Source: Marinobacter sp. 2_MG-2023 (GTDB lineage: Bacteria; Pseudomonadota; Gammaproteobacteria; Pseudomonadales; Oleiphilaceae). Taken from it: DNA of 64,000 nucleotides. Under the pieces are notes generated by a model. The model did not search any database and was not told the origin of the DNA. It saw only the letters and a list, made by a program, of their open reading frames with translations. The position numbers and the translations under genes were made by a program. This document shows positions 28,472-38,545 of this stretch, one piece after another (within the stretch, counting starts at the first letter, position 1; each line of letters opens with the position of its first letter). Location of the stretch: contig NZ_JAUOPH010000001.1 in assembly GCF_030546935.1 (NCBI RefSeq), positions 310,001 to 374,000 of the forward strand, given 5' to 3'.

Positions 28472-29248
28472 CTATATTCCATAACTGGCGGCCAGAGTGC
28501 CCATAATCAGGGCCCAACCATCCACCAGAACAAACAGCATTATCTTGAATGGTAGCGAGATAATGATGGGTGACAACATCATCATACCCATTGCCATCAG
28601 GACGCTGGCGACCACCATGTCAATTATCAGAAACGGAATGAACAGAATGAACCCTATCTGGAACGCAGTTTTGAGTTCGCTGGTCACGAACGCAGGCATA
28701 AGAATCCAGAAGGAAACATCCTGTGCGGTATCGTACTGAACGTCAGCGATACGCATGAACAACGCCAGGTCATCTTCCCGGGTCTGTTCCAGCATAAACT
28801 TCTTGAAGGGCTGGCTGGCGAGCTCAACCGCCTCCAGCGATGTAACTTCTTCCTGAAGATAAGGCTGTAACCCGACCTGATTGGCCTCCTCGAGGACCGG
28901 TTTCATAATAAAAATACTGAGAAACAGGGCCAGGCCGAGCAGTATCTGGTTTGAGGGAGTTGCCTGCAGGCCGAGCGCCTGGCGCAGAATCGCAAACACC
29001 ACGATGATGCGGGTGAAGGATGTCATCATCATCAGCATAGCCGGCAAAAACGTCAGCGCGGTCATCAGCGCCAGAATCTGCAGAGTTACCGAGTATTCCT
29101 CAACACCCTCACCTTCACCTGGCTGTACGGTAAACGCCGGGATGCCTGGCAGGTCTGCAAGTGCCAGCGGCGCCCAGAACAGGCCGCCGAGCAGAACAGA
29201 CAGCGGGATGAGTTGTCTAAGCGTTGCCACCATCATGGGCCTGTTCAT
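28472..29248 (-). CDS. fliP: Flagellar export protein FliP
   Basis: Export-gate core subunit. The 258-residue protein has a cleavable-type N-terminal signal ([19 protein letters not shown]), then the conserved [20 protein letters not shown] and the C-terminal [20 protein letters not shown]. Start at 29248 overlaps the fliO stop by 4 bases (ATGA). Normal length. Confidence 0.96.
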   Translation of the reverse strand: MNRPMMVATLRQLIPLSVLLGGLFWAPLALADLPGIPAFTVQPGEGEGVEEYSVTLQILALMTALTFLPAMLMMMTSFTRIIVVFAILRQALGLQATPSNQILLGLALFLSIFIMKPVLEEANQVGLQPYLQEEVTSLEAVELASQPFKKFMLEQTREDDLALFMRIADVQYDTAQDVSFWILMPAFVTSELKTAFQIGFILFIPFLIIDMVVASVLMAMGMMMLSPIIISLPFKIMLFVLVDGWALIMGTLAASYGI

Positions 29249-29688
29249 TCCTTGTTCGGGGCTGTCCAGGATTTACCGATCATGCCTTGCAGGCGGCGGG
29301 CAAAATCTCCGGAATTCGGGTTACTCGCATCCACGATTGGCTCTTCAAATACCTGCAGCGTGCGGATAGCCGATGGAGTAATGCCCAAAAGAATCTGCTG
29401 CCCGCCCACCTCAATCAGAGCGATCCGTTCGCGAGCGCCGATCGCCATTACAGACACAACTTTAATCGCATTATTGTTCATACCCGTCATCCCGTTCATG
29501 CGACGGATAATCCAGGCACACCCGTATATCACGGCGATCACTGCAACCAGGCCGGCACCGAGGCTGAACAGAGTACCAAGTGTGTCAGGTGCCCGCCCAG
29601 GGCTCCCCTCCACTGCCCTGGAAGTTTCTTCGGCAAGCACCGGCATGGCTGTAAGCAGCAAGAATAGACCCGCGGTTTTCATCACCAT
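29245..29688 (-). CDS. fliO: Flagellar biosynthesis protein FliO
   Basis: Accessory protein that stabilises FliP assembly. About 147 residues from the ATG at 29688 ([15 protein letters not shown]), with a signal-like first segment, a membrane helix ([20 protein letters not shown]) and a cytoplasmic domain ([20 protein letters not shown]). The ATG at 29688 lies one base after the fliN stop, so it is preferred over the open frame further upstream. Confidence 0.93.
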   Translation of the reverse strand: MVMKTAGLFLLLTAMPVLAEETSRAVEGSPGRAPDTLGTLFSLGAGLVAVIAVIYGCAWIIRRMNGMTGMNNNAIKVVSVMAIGARERIALIEVGGQQILLGITPSAIRTLQVFEEPIVDASNPNSGDFARRLQGMIGKSWTAPNKE

Positions 29689-29689
29689 T

Positions 29690-30190
29690 CTATTTCTGCA
29701 GCCGTTTGATGCGTTCGCCGGGGCTGATGACATCGGTCAGACGAATACCGAACTTTTCATTAACCATAACAACTTCGCCATGGGCAATAAGCGTGCCGTT
29801 GACCAGAACATCCAATGGCTCACCGGCCAACCGGTCCAACTCGATAACCGACCCCTGGTTCAACTGCAGAAGGTTACGAATGGGGATCTGGGTATTCCCC
29901 ACCTCCATGGAAATACTGACAGGAATGTCGAGAATGACGTCAAGGTCCGGTGGCGGCCCGCTAGCCTGAGTCGACGCTGAAACCTCATCAAACTCTTCCA
30001 TCGGGGCTGTTCGCACATTGCTTTTAGCGCCGGCGCCGCTCTCCCCGGCCTCTTCCATAGCCTCGGCCCACTCGTCATCCCGGGACTCTTCTGCCCCTTC
30101 CTCACCAGTCTCTTCCATGGCAGCCTCCCATTCGGCTGCCAGCTTTTCGTCCTCGCTCAGCTCCTGACCGTCTTTTTTGTCGTCAGCCAT
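29690..30190 (-). CDS. fliN: Flagellar motor switch protein FliN
   Basis: C-ring component that helps set rotation direction. Residues about 85-166 are the SpoA-type domain (LDVILDIPVSISMEVGNTQI, then LDRLAGEPLDVLVNGTLIAH). The first 80 residues are very acidic and hold two copies of an EW-A-AMEE motif (EWEAAMEETG and EWAEAMEEAG), a longer N-terminal extension than enteric FliN. It overlaps fliM by 8 bases. Confidence 0.95.
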   Translation of the reverse strand: MADDKKDGQELSEDEKLAAEWEAAMEETGEEGAEESRDDEWAEAMEEAGESGAGAKSNVRTAPMEEFDEVSASTQASGPPPDLDVILDIPVSISMEVGNTQIPIRNLLQLNQGSVIELDRLAGEPLDVLVNGTLIAHGEVVMVNEKFGIRLTDVISPGERIKRLQK

Positions 30191-31181
30191 TGCGTCCTAC
30201 CTTCGGTTGTTTTTTTAACTTGGGCCGCGTCGCCCGCTCATGAATTCTAAGCGCCAGTTTTCCGTCCCGTGTTCCCATGGTTGCCTTGTACACGGGAATA
30301 CCATTGGCAGTTACGGTCAGATACTCAGGCACCTCTACGGGAATAATATCGCCGGTTTTAAGCTTGGCGATCTCTCTCAAGGAAATCCTGCGGCGGCAAA
30401 CGGTCGTGTTAACTGGAACATCTACCTCTCTGATATCCTCCTGCAACGCATTGACCCAGCGCTCGTCCACATCATCTACGTCACTCTGTACACCAGAATC
30501 AAGAACATCCCGGATTGGCTCGATCATTGAGTAGGGCAAGGCAAAATGCAACTCACCACCGCCGCCATCCAGTTCAATGTGAAAGGTGCTGACAACCACC
30601 ACTTCGCTGGGGCTGACAATGTTTGCCATCGCGGGGTTTACTTCGGAGCTCAGGTAGTCAAAATCGACGTTGACGACTGCTTGCCAAGCCTCCTGCATGT
30701 CCTTGAAAACCTGGTTAAGCACCATCTGAACAATTCGGTTTTCTGTGGGCGTAAACTCCCGACCCTCGATTTTGGCATGCCGCCCTTCACCCCCGAAAAA
30801 GTTGTCCACCAGCTTGAACACCAGCTTGGCGTCCAGAACAAACAGGGATGTGCCGCGCAAGGGGCGAACCTTGCACAGATTCAGACTGGTAGGCACATAG
30901 AGAGTGTGAATGTACTCGCCGAATTTCATGATCTGGACGCCACCGGTGGAGACATCCGCATTGCGGCGTAGAAGATTGAACAGACTGATGCGAGTGTAAC
31001 GCGCAAAACGCTCGTTGATCATCTCCAGTGTCGGCATCCGGCCGCGGACGATGCGATCCTGGCTAGCCAGATCGTAGTTTTTTACACCGGTTTCGTCAGC
31101 TTCTTCATACGTATCAATGTCACCGTCATCCACGCCGTGGAGGAGCGCATCGATTTCGTCCTGTGACAGTAAATCCTGCAT
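30183..31181 (-). CDS. fliM: Flagellar motor switch protein FliM
   Basis: Main CheY-P target in the C-ring. The 332-residue protein begins with the CheY-binding peptide LLSQDEIDALLHG, then the CheC-like middle domain (RISLFNLLRRNADVSTGGVQ) and a SpoA-type C-terminal domain. Length and motifs are normal. It is second in the fliL operon. Confidence 0.97.
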   Translation of the reverse strand: MQDLLSQDEIDALLHGVDDGDIDTYEEADETGVKNYDLASQDRIVRGRMPTLEMINERFARYTRISLFNLLRRNADVSTGGVQIMKFGEYIHTLYVPTSLNLCKVRPLRGTSLFVLDAKLVFKLVDNFFGGEGRHAKIEGREFTPTENRIVQMVLNQVFKDMQEAWQAVVNVDFDYLSSEVNPAMANIVSPSEVVVVSTFHIELDGGGGELHFALPYSMIEPIRDVLDSGVQSDVDDVDERWVNALQEDIREVDVPVNTTVCRRRISLREIAKLKTGDIIPVEVPEYLTVTANGIPVYKATMGTRDGKLALRIHERATRPKLKKQPKVGRNG

Positions 31182-31246
31182 ACTTTGTCCTGCCGCTGAA
31201 AAGCCTTGCCCAAATCAGGGGGCTGTTACACCCGTTGTCGTATTCT

Positions 31247-31756
31247 TTATTGAACTACAAAGTTCCTGAACAAAACCTGGTTGACGCCGGGCTCGCCTTC
31301 CTGCTCCAGCACCTGGTTCACCGTTGTAAGCATAGTTTCCGCCAGGCCTTGCCGACCCTCGGGCGTCTGCAGTTCGGTAAAGCCACTGCTACCAAGCACC
31401 ATAACCAACTGGCTTCGAATCAAAGGTAAATGTAGCTTGGCTGCGGTAAGCGCTTGTGGATCAGTTGCTCCCAAAGCCACATAGGCCTGCGCATAACGCT
31501 GACGGCCCTCACCTTGTACTGTTGTTACCAGGGCTTTCTCAATCTCCAGATAGACAGTTGGAGAGAAGGTTTCACCCGCCACCTCTTCCTCAGTTTCAGT
31601 GTCATCACCCATTCCAGGCAATCCGCCACCAAGAAACCACAGGGTGCCCGCAACCGACAGGGCAATGGCCAGTATCAACCCCACCGTAATGAGGATGATC
31701 AGTTTCAGTTTACCTTTCTTGGCCGGTGCAGCCTCAGGTGCGCTATTTTCTGCCAT
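31247..31756 (-). CDS. fliL: Flagellar basal-body protein FliL
   Basis: Membrane protein next to the stators that supports torque. The 169-residue protein has one N-terminal membrane helix (LIILITVGLILAIALSVAGT) and a periplasmic domain (FSPTVYLEIEKALVTTVQGE, ending FRNFVVQ). First gene of the fliLMNOPQR-flhB operon with a sigma-54 promoter 60 bases upstream. Confidence 0.95.
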   Translation of the reverse strand: MAENSAPEAAPAKKGKLKLIILITVGLILAIALSVAGTLWFLGGGLPGMGDDTETEEEVAGETFSPTVYLEIEKALVTTVQGEGRQRYAQAYVALGATDPQALTAAKLHLPLIRSQLVMVLGSSGFTELQTPEGRQGLAETMLTTVNQVLEQEGEPGVNQVLFRNFVVQ

Positions 31757-31815
31757 AGTGTTTTCGCCAGAAATCCGTCAGTGAAAATGCTTTTCCATGA
31801 CTTTTAGAGATTGAC

Positions 31816-31831
31816 TGCAAAGGGCGGGCCA
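31816..31831 (-). promoter_or_regulatory. Sigma-54 promoter upstream of fliL
   Basis: Minus strand reads TGGCCCG-CCCT-TTGCA, a near-perfect -24/-12 promoter with exact spacing. It sits in the 174-base gap between fliK and fliL and would drive the fliLMNOPQR-flhB operon. Confidence 0.75.
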
Positions 31832-31930
31832 GAAGGCCCACTCCTCCCGCTAAGAACCGCAGTTTAGCGTTGCATGAAGGGATGGGCAAAGCAGATTGGC
31901 GAGGAACGCTCAGCAGGATGGTTCGGCCAT

Positions 31931-33076
31931 TCAGGCAAAAATGTCAACCGCGCCATTCCAGCTCAGGTCAAGACTGCCGCTCTGATTATCCATGTCGCTT
32001 CCGCCTGCAGATGCGAACTCTGCGCCTGAACCCGACGATGCGCTTTCTCCGTCACCTGAACCCTGCTCTCCACGCTGGTTTTGTGAATTATCAGAGACGT
32101 CGAACTGAGCCAGTGAAAGACCTTGTTCGCCCAACATGTCTCGCAGGCGTTGCGAGTGCAATTCAAGTTGATCCCGCACCACCGGGTTAGCCGCATGAAC
32201 GGTAATGTTAGCCTGCTCATTTTGAACACGAACCCGCACCTCCATAGGCCCCATGTCAGGCGGAGTGAGGTGAATCTCGGCTACCGACAGATTTTTGGCT
32301 GTCAGCCAGCTAAGCTTCCCCATCAGCTTGTCGCCCCACTCTGCATGGTTTACAGGAACATCAACCGATGTAGCATAGCTCCTCAGAGGCACCTGGGCTT
32401 CAGCTGCAAGCTTGCCGGCGGAACTATGGGTGCTTTGTTGAGAAACCAGCTCCATGGCAGCTTCCAATCGAGTGCCGGTGAAGAGGCTGGAGGTATCAGC
32501 GACTCTGGCACTTTCTCCAGAACCCGGCATAAGCGCGTCGGTCAGTTGCAGTCCAGCCACTGCCCCACCATTACCGACATTCATTAGCTGACCTGTCTGG
32601 CCTGGCTTACCGCCCGTAAGCCCGGCAAAAAGCTCAGTGGCCGGGCTGCTCGTAGCAGTACCTCCGGCACTGCCAGCGACCCCAACCTGGCTGGCCGCAG
32701 GCAATAACAGAGCCTGCAATTCCGCAAAGGTCAGCGGAGTTGTAACGGCTTCCATTTCAGTGGCTGGCTCTGCATTCTTGCCAGCCCCAGGCTTATCAGC
32801 CGCTTTGTCCTTGCCTGCCAAAGCCGGCTTATCTGGCTTGCCCGCTTCAGCGGTTTTGCTCGCGGAATCAGCCCGAGTTGCTGATTGCGAGTTTTCTTGG
32901 CGCTCGGAGTTTCTGGCGTCGGCTTGCCGTTTGTCGAGACGTTTCTGCTCCGCACGGGAGACGGCTTCATACCGGCTTTCATCCGCGCCACTATCTCGAG
33001 CAGAATCAGGTTTCGGTGCGCCGGCATCTTTCTGAGCCCCGGGCGCTGGAGTCTGGGGAAGAACCATCTGTGTCAT
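31931..33076 (-). CDS. fliK: Flagellar hook-length control protein FliK
   Basis: Secreted ruler that triggers the FlhB switch. The 381-residue protein has an Ala/Lys/Asp/Pro-rich first half and a C-terminal domain with WGDKLMGKLSWLTAKNLSVA and LHSQRLRDMLGEQGLSLAQF, typical of FliK. Start MTQMVLPQT has GAGG just upstream. It is a separate unit with its own sigma-54 promoter. Confidence 0.92.
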   Translation of the reverse strand: MTQMVLPQTPAPGAQKDAGAPKPDSARDSGADESRYEAVSRAEQKRLDKRQADARNSERQENSQSATRADSASKTAEAGKPDKPALAGKDKAADKPGAGKNAEPATEMEAVTTPLTFAELQALLLPAASQVGVAGSAGGTATSSPATELFAGLTGGKPGQTGQLMNVGNGGAVAGLQLTDALMPGSGESARVADTSSLFTGTRLEAAMELVSQQSTHSSAGKLAAEAQVPLRSYATSVDVPVNHAEWGDKLMGKLSWLTAKNLSVAEIHLTPPDMGPMEVRVRVQNEQANITVHAANPVVRDQLELHSQRLRDMLGEQGLSLAQFDVSDNSQNQRGEQGSGDGESASSGSGAEFASAGGSDMDNQSGSLDLSWNGAVDIFA

Positions 33077-33158
33077 GGCAACCTCTTGCCGCTTTTGATC
33101 GGAAGTCGCACTGTTCAGTCCGTTTCAGAGCTGATTTTCAGGCTGTTTCCCAAATAGC

Positions 33159-33174
33159 TGCAAAAGCGATGCCA
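33159..33174 (-). promoter_or_regulatory. Sigma-54 promoter upstream of fliK
   Basis: Minus strand reads TGGCATC-GCTT-TTGCA, matching the -24/-12 consensus with correct spacing. It lies 83 bases before the fliK start, in the gap after hptB. Confidence 0.75.
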
Positions 33175-33218
33175 GCCACCGTCTCTGCCAGGCCCGCCAT
33201 TACCAAGGCCCCAAGTTC

Positions 33219-33575
33219 CTATCCTGTTCCGCGCTCCATCAGAGCACCAAATGCCTCGGTAACCTGCTGAAATTCATATTCAATTGCTTCGAGAACGGGC
33301 GGTACTTCGGCCAGATTCTCATTCTGCCCAATTTTTTCCGCATTCCGACAAAGTTCTCCAAGGCGCGGCGCCCCGATATTAATGCAGCTGCCCTTGAAAC
33401 TGTGGGCGGTTTTAGCGAACGCGTCTGAATCCCCAGCCATCGCAGCCCCCTTCAGGCTATCAATTCGCTCTTTCGAATCGACAAGGTAGGTCTGGATCAG
33501 CATCTCGAATTCATCTTCCATTACGTCTCGAAGCTCTGCCAAAGCTTCTTTATCAAGGTGTGGTTTATCAACCAT
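33219..33575 (-). CDS. hptB: HptB-type histidine phosphotransfer protein
   Basis: A 118-residue four-helix Hpt domain. The phospho-accepting His is in AHSFKGSCINIGA, followed by the usual second helix pair (LGELCRNAEKIGQNE). The ATG at 33575 is chosen because AGGGAG precedes it. It lies 33 bases after hsbR. By synteny with Pseudomonas, HptB receives phosphate from hybrid kinases and passes it to the receiver of HsbR. The symbol is an orthology inference. Confidence 0.82.
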   Translation of the reverse strand: MVDKPHLDKEALAELRDVMEDEFEMLIQTYLVDSKERIDSLKGAAMAGDSDAFAKTAHSFKGSCINIGAPRLGELCRNAEKIGQNENLAEVPPVLEAIEYEFQQVTEAFGALMERGTG

Positions 33576-33607
33576 GACCAACTCCCTTGTTCCTGTATAA
33601 ATGCCGA

Positions 33608-35335
33608 TTAAAAGTACCAGTCATAAATAATATCCACCCGGCTCCCCTGTTCATGAAACCTGATGGATTCAGCCAGCCGTTTCAGCAGAACCAATCCGCG
33701 CCCCGCATATCGGGGCCCACTCTGCGCCATCTCCGTGGCTTGCAGAACCGGGTGATTCTCGAAGTCAAACCCCTGGCCGCTATCTTCACACACAACCCTC
33801 AACCGACCGCCCCACTGCTTGGGCTCGTGATGAAAACTGAACCGGATGTAATGGCCACTCACCATGCTCAAACGTGCGGTACGCTCAGAATAATAGCGGC
33901 CAAATCCCTCCGGAGTGTATTTCCACTCTGAAGGTAGCTCAAGTACACCATGTTCCAGAGCGTTATTGTACAGTTCTGAGAGCAGGGTATAAATTTCTCC
34001 ACTTTTTCTCCGAAGCCCGGGTACCTCCATACAGATGTGCAACAGAAGTGGCAGGGGGCTGAACTCCCCCAAGGTGCGCTCCCGGATTTCATAAACACAC
34101 TTCCACTCAGTAGGCCCGGCGAGCGTAGAAGGCGCAGTTCCCTCGGGCAGCGCCGACAGTCCCTCCTGATCAACCATTTCCAGACAGCAAAGCGTGAGGT
34201 CGTCTCCGAATTTCTGGCGCCCGGTAAAACCTTGTATTGCGTTCATAAGAGCATCGAATGGGTGCTGGCCAGAAGCAGCACTCTCGACTGCACGCCGCAC
34301 CCCCTGTTCTCCAAAAGGCTGACCCTCCTCGCTGCTGCATTCAAGCACACCATCGGTCATCAGTATCAGACGGTCTCCAGGCAGGGTCCTGATGATCTCC
34401 ATATCAGCATTGAACTCATCAGCGTTAAGTATCCCTAGCGGCAAGTGGCGTGATGGCAAGCTAAACCCTTCCCCAGAGGCGCGCACCAGCCATCCGTCGG
34501 GCAGACCACCGTTCCAGACCTTCAGCTGGCTGAGTGTGAAGTCCGCCTCAAGCATCGTTCCGCAGCAGAACATATCCTTCGGCAGAATGCGTACGAGCTT
34601 TTGATTGATCTCCTGCAGGATATCGGAGCCATCAAACCCCTTGCTTGCCATACCGTAAAATGTTTCTGCAACGGGCATGGCGCCAATAGCCGCTGGTAGG
34701 CCATGGCCTGTGAAATCACCAGTAAAAACAAGCATTCCACCAGCAGGGCGAGGCGAAGCGAAGAGCACGTCACCACTGAAAACCGAAAGAGGAGACGCGT
34801 GATAGCGAATATTGGGTGCGTCCAGACAACCAGTGTGGGCAACGTTATCAAAGACTCGCCGCGCCACATACTGCTCCTCGAGCAGTTGCCGATTGCGTTC
34901 ATGCATCAGGTCTCTCTGATCCGACAAGGCCTGATGCATCAGGCGCATCCGGTTAAACGCGTTGATTTTGGCTTTTATCATTACCCGGTTATAGGGTTTG
35001 CTGAGAAAGCCATCGCCACCTGCCTCAAGACACCGGGCCAGATCTTCCGCTTCCGATAGCGAGGAAATAAAAATCACCGGAACCATGCGCTCACCGGCAA
35101 GTCGTTTGATCTCCTGCGCTGCCTCCAAGCCATCCATTGCAGGCATCATCGCGTCCAAAAGAACGAGGTCCGGTGCGCCGGAGCGAAAAAGCGCAACAGC
35201 CTCCTCACCATTGGCTGCATCCAGCACCAAATGGCCGAGGCGTCGCAACAGTGTTTTCAATATCAGCCGATCGCTGTCGCTGTCATCTGCTATGAGGATT
35301 TTCAGCGGGCCACTTTCTACAGCAGGCTCATCCAT
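33608..35335 (-). CDS. hsbR: HsbR-type response regulator with PP2C phosphatase and kinase-like domain
   Basis: A 575-residue three-domain protein. Residues ~10-130 are a receiver (LKILIADDSDSD, phospho-Asp in LVLLDAMMP). Residues ~195-390 are a SpoIIE/PP2C phosphatase (FSGDVLFASPRP, FTGDFTGHGLPAAIGAMPVA, LILMTDGVLE). The last ~150 are an anti-sigma-type ATPase (LLSELYNNALEHG, EDSGQGFD, GRGLVLLKRL). It can thus phosphorylate and dephosphorylate the STAS protein next door. The ATG at 35335 fits the receiver start. In Pseudomonas such a protein switches its partner HsbA between FlgM and a diguanylate cyclase; whether that holds here is inference. Confidence 0.87.
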   Translation of the reverse strand: MDEPAVESGPLKILIADDSDSDRLILKTLLRRLGHLVLDAANGEEAVALFRSGAPDLVLLDAMMPAMDGLEAAQEIKRLAGERMVPVIFISSLSEAEDLARCLEAGGDGFLSKPYNRVMIKAKINAFNRMRLMHQALSDQRDLMHERNRQLLEEQYVARRVFDNVAHTGCLDAPNIRYHASPLSVFSGDVLFASPRPAGGMLVFTGDFTGHGLPAAIGAMPVAETFYGMASKGFDGSDILQEINQKLVRILPKDMFCCGTMLEADFTLSQLKVWNGGLPDGWLVRASGEGFSLPSRHLPLGILNADEFNADMEIIRTLPGDRLILMTDGVLECSSEEGQPFGEQGVRRAVESAASGQHPFDALMNAIQGFTGRQKFGDDLTLCCLEMVDQEGLSALPEGTAPSTLAGPTEWKCVYEIRERTLGEFSPLPLLLHICMEVPGLRRKSGEIYTLLSELYNNALEHGVLELPSEWKYTPEGFGRYYSERTARLSMVSGHYIRFSFHHEPKQWGGRLRVVCEDSGQGFDFENHPVLQATEMAQSGPRYAGRGLVLLKRLAESIRFHEQGSRVDIIYDWYF

Positions 35336-35359
35336 GAAAGGTTCCGGCGGCCTGAGCAA

Positions 35360-35665
35360 TCACCGAATGGTGAAAAGTTGCTCGAAATTGGAAATGGTCA
35401 GAATCTTGCGGACATCGTTATTGCAGTTCTCAATAGCAATACTGGCATTGTCACCCCCGGCATAGTCCCTCAGTAACAGAAGCATGCCGAGGGCTGAGCT
35501 GTCGAGATAGGTTGCATCGGACAAATCCACAACATAGTTGCGGACATCCGTTCCGCCATGCTCGTAAGCATCGCGAAAGGCTTGATGCGTACTGAAATCG
35601 AAGCGCCCTTCAATTCTGATAATCAGAGCCTGACCGTCGTGACTGCGGCGGGTATGGATGGGCAT
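35360..35665 (-). CDS. hsbA: HsbA-type STAS anti-sigma factor antagonist
   Basis: A 101-residue STAS domain protein. The phosphorylatable serine is in DLSDATYLDSSALGMLLLLR. The ATG at 35665 has GGAGG eight bases upstream, which decides the start. It lies 24 bases before hsbR and is clearly its substrate. Presence inside the flagellar cluster supports a role in motility control. Confidence 0.85.
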   Translation of the reverse strand: MPIHTRRSHDGQALIIRIEGRFDFSTHQAFRDAYEHGGTDVRNYVVDLSDATYLDSSALGMLLLLRDYAGGDNASIAIENCNNDVRKILTISNFEQLFTIR

Positions 35666-35788
35666 CCGCAAAACCTCCGGTGGTATTCACTTCAAGATTC
35701 AGCGGCTCGCTTTGAAGCCGCCCAAGTTCTTACAAGGATAGCTCAGCGCAGTCAGTTTGCATGGCATCACCATTGATTCCGCACAAAT

Positions 35789-36232
35789 TCAGCGACGACG
35801 CCGCGAAAAAGCCCGGCCTGCTGCTTCATCGGACAGTTTCTGTTCTTGCGCGTCCTGTGCGACCTGCTCTTGCTTACGACAGGTTTCGATGTATTTCTCC
35901 ATCCCTCGCCGACGCTCCCAGGCTTGCTGCCACTCCAGTCGGCGGGACTCGAACACGGCTTCAGCCTGATCCAGCTGCTTTTGTTGCTGCAGGATAACCT
36001 GGTCAAGCTGGGCTATAAATGCCTGCCAGGCTTGTAAACGACTGACCTGAACCACACCATGCTGGCTGCCACGAATCTGATCCCGGTATTCCTGCTGATA
36101 GCGGTTGAGGTTTTCGACCTGGCTGCTGTGCTGCTCCATGAGTTCGCGGGCTTTACCCATCCGCTCGAGTGCCGCCTGCTCCTTGCGCTCTTCCACCGTG
36201 AGCACTACGGCCAGACGTTGCGAGCGCAACAT
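35789..36232 (-). CDS. fliJ: Flagellar export chaperone-like protein FliJ
   Basis: A 147-residue, almost wholly coiled-coil protein rich in Gln, Glu and Arg that links the ATPase FliI to the gate. It begins [20 protein letters not shown]. Its start shares a base with the fliI stop at 36232. Length and position in fliEFGHIJ are normal. Confidence 0.92.
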   Translation of the reverse strand: MLRSQRLAVVLTVEERKEQAALERMGKARELMEQHSSQVENLNRYQQEYRDQIRGSQHGVVQVSRLQAWQAFIAQLDQVILQQQKQLDQAEAVFESRRLEWQQAWERRRGMEKYIETCRKQEQVAQDAQEQKLSDEAAGRAFSRRRR

Positions 36233-37632
36233 TAACCGGCACCTCTACTGGTGTTGATGGCAGATGGGTCCGGAACGGCTGACTTGCGGCGCTCCGGCGA
36301 ACGGCGCTCGGGAACCACAGCCAATAACCCTTCGATGCTTTCGGCCAGCGAGGCCCGTTCGTTCAGGCCCTGCTGCAAAAACTGGCGCATATTCCCGATA
36401 TGAGTAATAGCGAAGTCAGTTTCCGGGTCGGAGCCCTTCACATAAGCACCTACGCTGATCAGATCCCTGGCCTGCTGATAGCGGGAATAGACCTGCTTGA
36501 AACGCTGCGACCGGGAAAAGTGCTCAGCTTCGGTAACCTGAGGCATAACCCGGCTGATGGAAGCTTCCACGTCGATAGCTGGGTAATGTCCTTCTTCTGC
36601 AAGCCTGCGAGAAAGCACAATGTGACCATCGAGAATTGCCCTGGCAGCGTCCGCAATCGGGTCCTGCTGGTCATCACCTTCGGTGAGAACGGTATAAAAT
36701 GCGGTGATCGAGCCACCTCCGGGCAAACCATTGCCGGTGCGCTCAACCAACTGCGGAAGTTTAGCAAATACGGAAGGTGGATAACCTTTGGTGGCCGGTG
36801 GCTCACCAACCGCCAGCGCAATTTCACGCTGGGCCTGTGCGTATCGGGTTAGCGAATCCATCAGCAACAGAACGCGCTTGCCCTTGTCCCGATAATACTC
36901 AGCAATACGGGTAGTCAGCATGGCCGCTCGCAGGCGCATAAGGGGGGAGTCATCCGCTGGCGCGGCAACCACAACCGACCTGGAGAGGCCTTCTTCGCCC
37001 AGAATGTCCTCTATAAATTCCTTGACCTCCCGGCCCCGCTCACCTATCAGCCCTACCACGATGACATCGGCATCCGTGAACCGGGTCATCATGCCAAGCA
37101 GCATACTTTTACCAACGCCACTGCCAGCAAAAAGGCCCAGACGCTGCCCCTGACCAACGGTCAGTAAGGCATTGATAGCCCGGATACCCACATCCATGGA
37201 CTGCCTTACCGGAGCACGGTTGAGGGGGTTGATAATCTCTCCGGTAAGCGGAACTCTGGATTCGGCCTGAAGCGGGCCTTTGCCATCAAGAGGTTCGCCA
37301 CTGCCATCGACCACCCGGCCGAGCATAAGAGGGCCAACAGGAACACGGCTTGCGGCAGATAAGGGAACCACCCTGGCGCCCGGTTTGAGGCCTTCTATAG
37401 CGGTCAGGGGCATTAGGTAGACCTTGTCATCTTCAAAACCTACAACCTCGGCTTCAACCGTTCCGGCACCCTGGCCTTTAATCACACAGCGGTCGCCCAC
37501 CACCATGGGGCATCCAACGCACTCCAGCGTCAGCCCTACCATTCTGGTCAGGCGCCCGGATAGTTCTGGCTCAGGATCAGTTTGCAGATAAGCTTTGTAT
37601 CGATCCAGACGGTCAGCCAGGGAGGATGTCAT
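36232..37632 (-). CDS. fliI: Flagellum-specific ATPase FliI
   Basis: F1-beta-like ATPase of the export apparatus. About 466 residues with P-loop AGSGVGKS (169-176), Walker [21 protein letters not shown], and [20 protein letters not shown]. The ATG at 37632 (MTSSLADRL) has AGGTGA just upstream and is preferred to the open start at 37656. It overlaps fliH by 20 bases. Confidence 0.96.
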   Translation of the reverse strand: MTSSLADRLDRYKAYLQTDPEPELSGRLTRMVGLTLECVGCPMVVGDRCVIKGQGAGTVEAEVVGFEDDKVYLMPLTAIEGLKPGARVVPLSAASRVPVGPLMLGRVVDGSGEPLDGKGPLQAESRVPLTGEIINPLNRAPVRQSMDVGIRAINALLTVGQGQRLGLFAGSGVGKSMLLGMMTRFTDADVIVVGLIGERGREVKEFIEDILGEEGLSRSVVVAAPADDSPLMRLRAAMLTTRIAEYYRDKGKRVLLLMDSLTRYAQAQREIALAVGEPPATKGYPPSVFAKLPQLVERTGNGLPGGGSITAFYTVLTEGDDQQDPIADAARAILDGHIVLSRRLAEEGHYPAIDVEASISRVMPQVTEAEHFSRSQRFKQVYSRYQQARDLISVGAYVKGSDPETDFAITHIGNMRQFLQQGLNERASLAESIEGLLAVVPERRSPERRKSAVPDPSAINTSRGAG

Positions 37633-38545
37633 CACGCTCACCTTCGGTGGGATCATCTTCGTCAGAATCTTTGCCAGTGCTTTCGACAGCGTCGTCCTTT
37701 GGGGAGTGACCCGGCGTACTCAACACATCCCTCTGGAAGTCCGTCAGGTCATCCATTATGGCATTCAGCTCTTCAGCCTCACCCACTTCACCGTCATCCG
37801 TCTGCCGTTCCAACATACTCTGAACAGCGCGCTGAAAGCGTTTTTCAACGGTAAAGTCGACCAGGCTGTTGCGGGTTTCAACCCGGCATCCGCCAGGTAA
37901 CACTTTACTATCCTCCACAACTGAAGCTGTTGCCTCCAAACGCTCGGCCACATCGCGAACCGCACTGAAGTCGTCCGGATGAACATGAATCCGGACGTTA
38001 TCCGCCGTTGAAGGCAGAGCTTCTACGGCCTGGCGTACCACCTGACGTATCTGTGAGGAATCGATAGTCAGCTCGCGGTAAACAACGGCGCGAGCAAGGA
38101 CCATGGTGAGATTGAGTAGCGAGGTTTCAAGTTCATCCTGATGTTTTCGGATGGGCAACAACAGCTCTTCCAGTATGGGTTCGAGGCGATCCAGGCTTGC
38201 ACTTACTTCCGCACGGGTTTCGTCATAGCCTTCAGCCTGCCCCCGTTCCCTTCCCTCGGCAAGGCCGGTTTCCAGCCCTTCCTTGTGGCCCAGTTCGTAA
38301 CCTTCAGCCCGCCCCTCCTGCAGCCCCTGGTCCCGGCCTTCGTTAAAGCCATCTTCCCGTGCCGCCTGACGAATTTCCGCAAGATCAGCTGCCGTCAGAG
38401 GTTTGACATCCCGCTCCTCTTCACGCGCAACCTCATTGCCACTGGCATCCAGTAACGGAAGTTCCCAGCGCTCATAGGCAGTCAACTGCTCCTTGGGAAT
38501 GCGGCTGGTGTCTCTGGAGGAATCGTTGGAGGAGTCTTTCATCAC
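37613..38545 (-). CDS. fliH: Flagellar assembly protein FliH
   Basis: Negative regulator and stator of FliI. The 310-residue protein has a helical middle with the GxxxG-type repeats usual in FliH ([39 protein letters not shown]) and a conserved C-terminal domain ([20 protein letters not shown]). A long acidic tail after it is less usual. It overlaps fliG by 4 bases (ATGA). Confidence 0.94.
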   Translation of the reverse strand: MMKDSSNDSSRDTSRIPKEQLTAYERWELPLLDASGNEVAREEERDVKPLTAADLAEIRQAAREDGFNEGRDQGLQEGRAEGYELGHKEGLETGLAEGRERGQAEGYDETRAEVSASLDRLEPILEELLLPIRKHQDELETSLLNLTMVLARAVVYRELTIDSSQIRQVVRQAVEALPSTADNVRIHVHPDDFSAVRDVAERLEATASVVEDSKVLPGGCRVETRNSLVDFTVEKRFQRAVQSMLERQTDDGEVGEAEELNAIMDDLTDFQRDVLSTPGHSPKDDAVESTGKDSDEDDPTEGERDDILPG

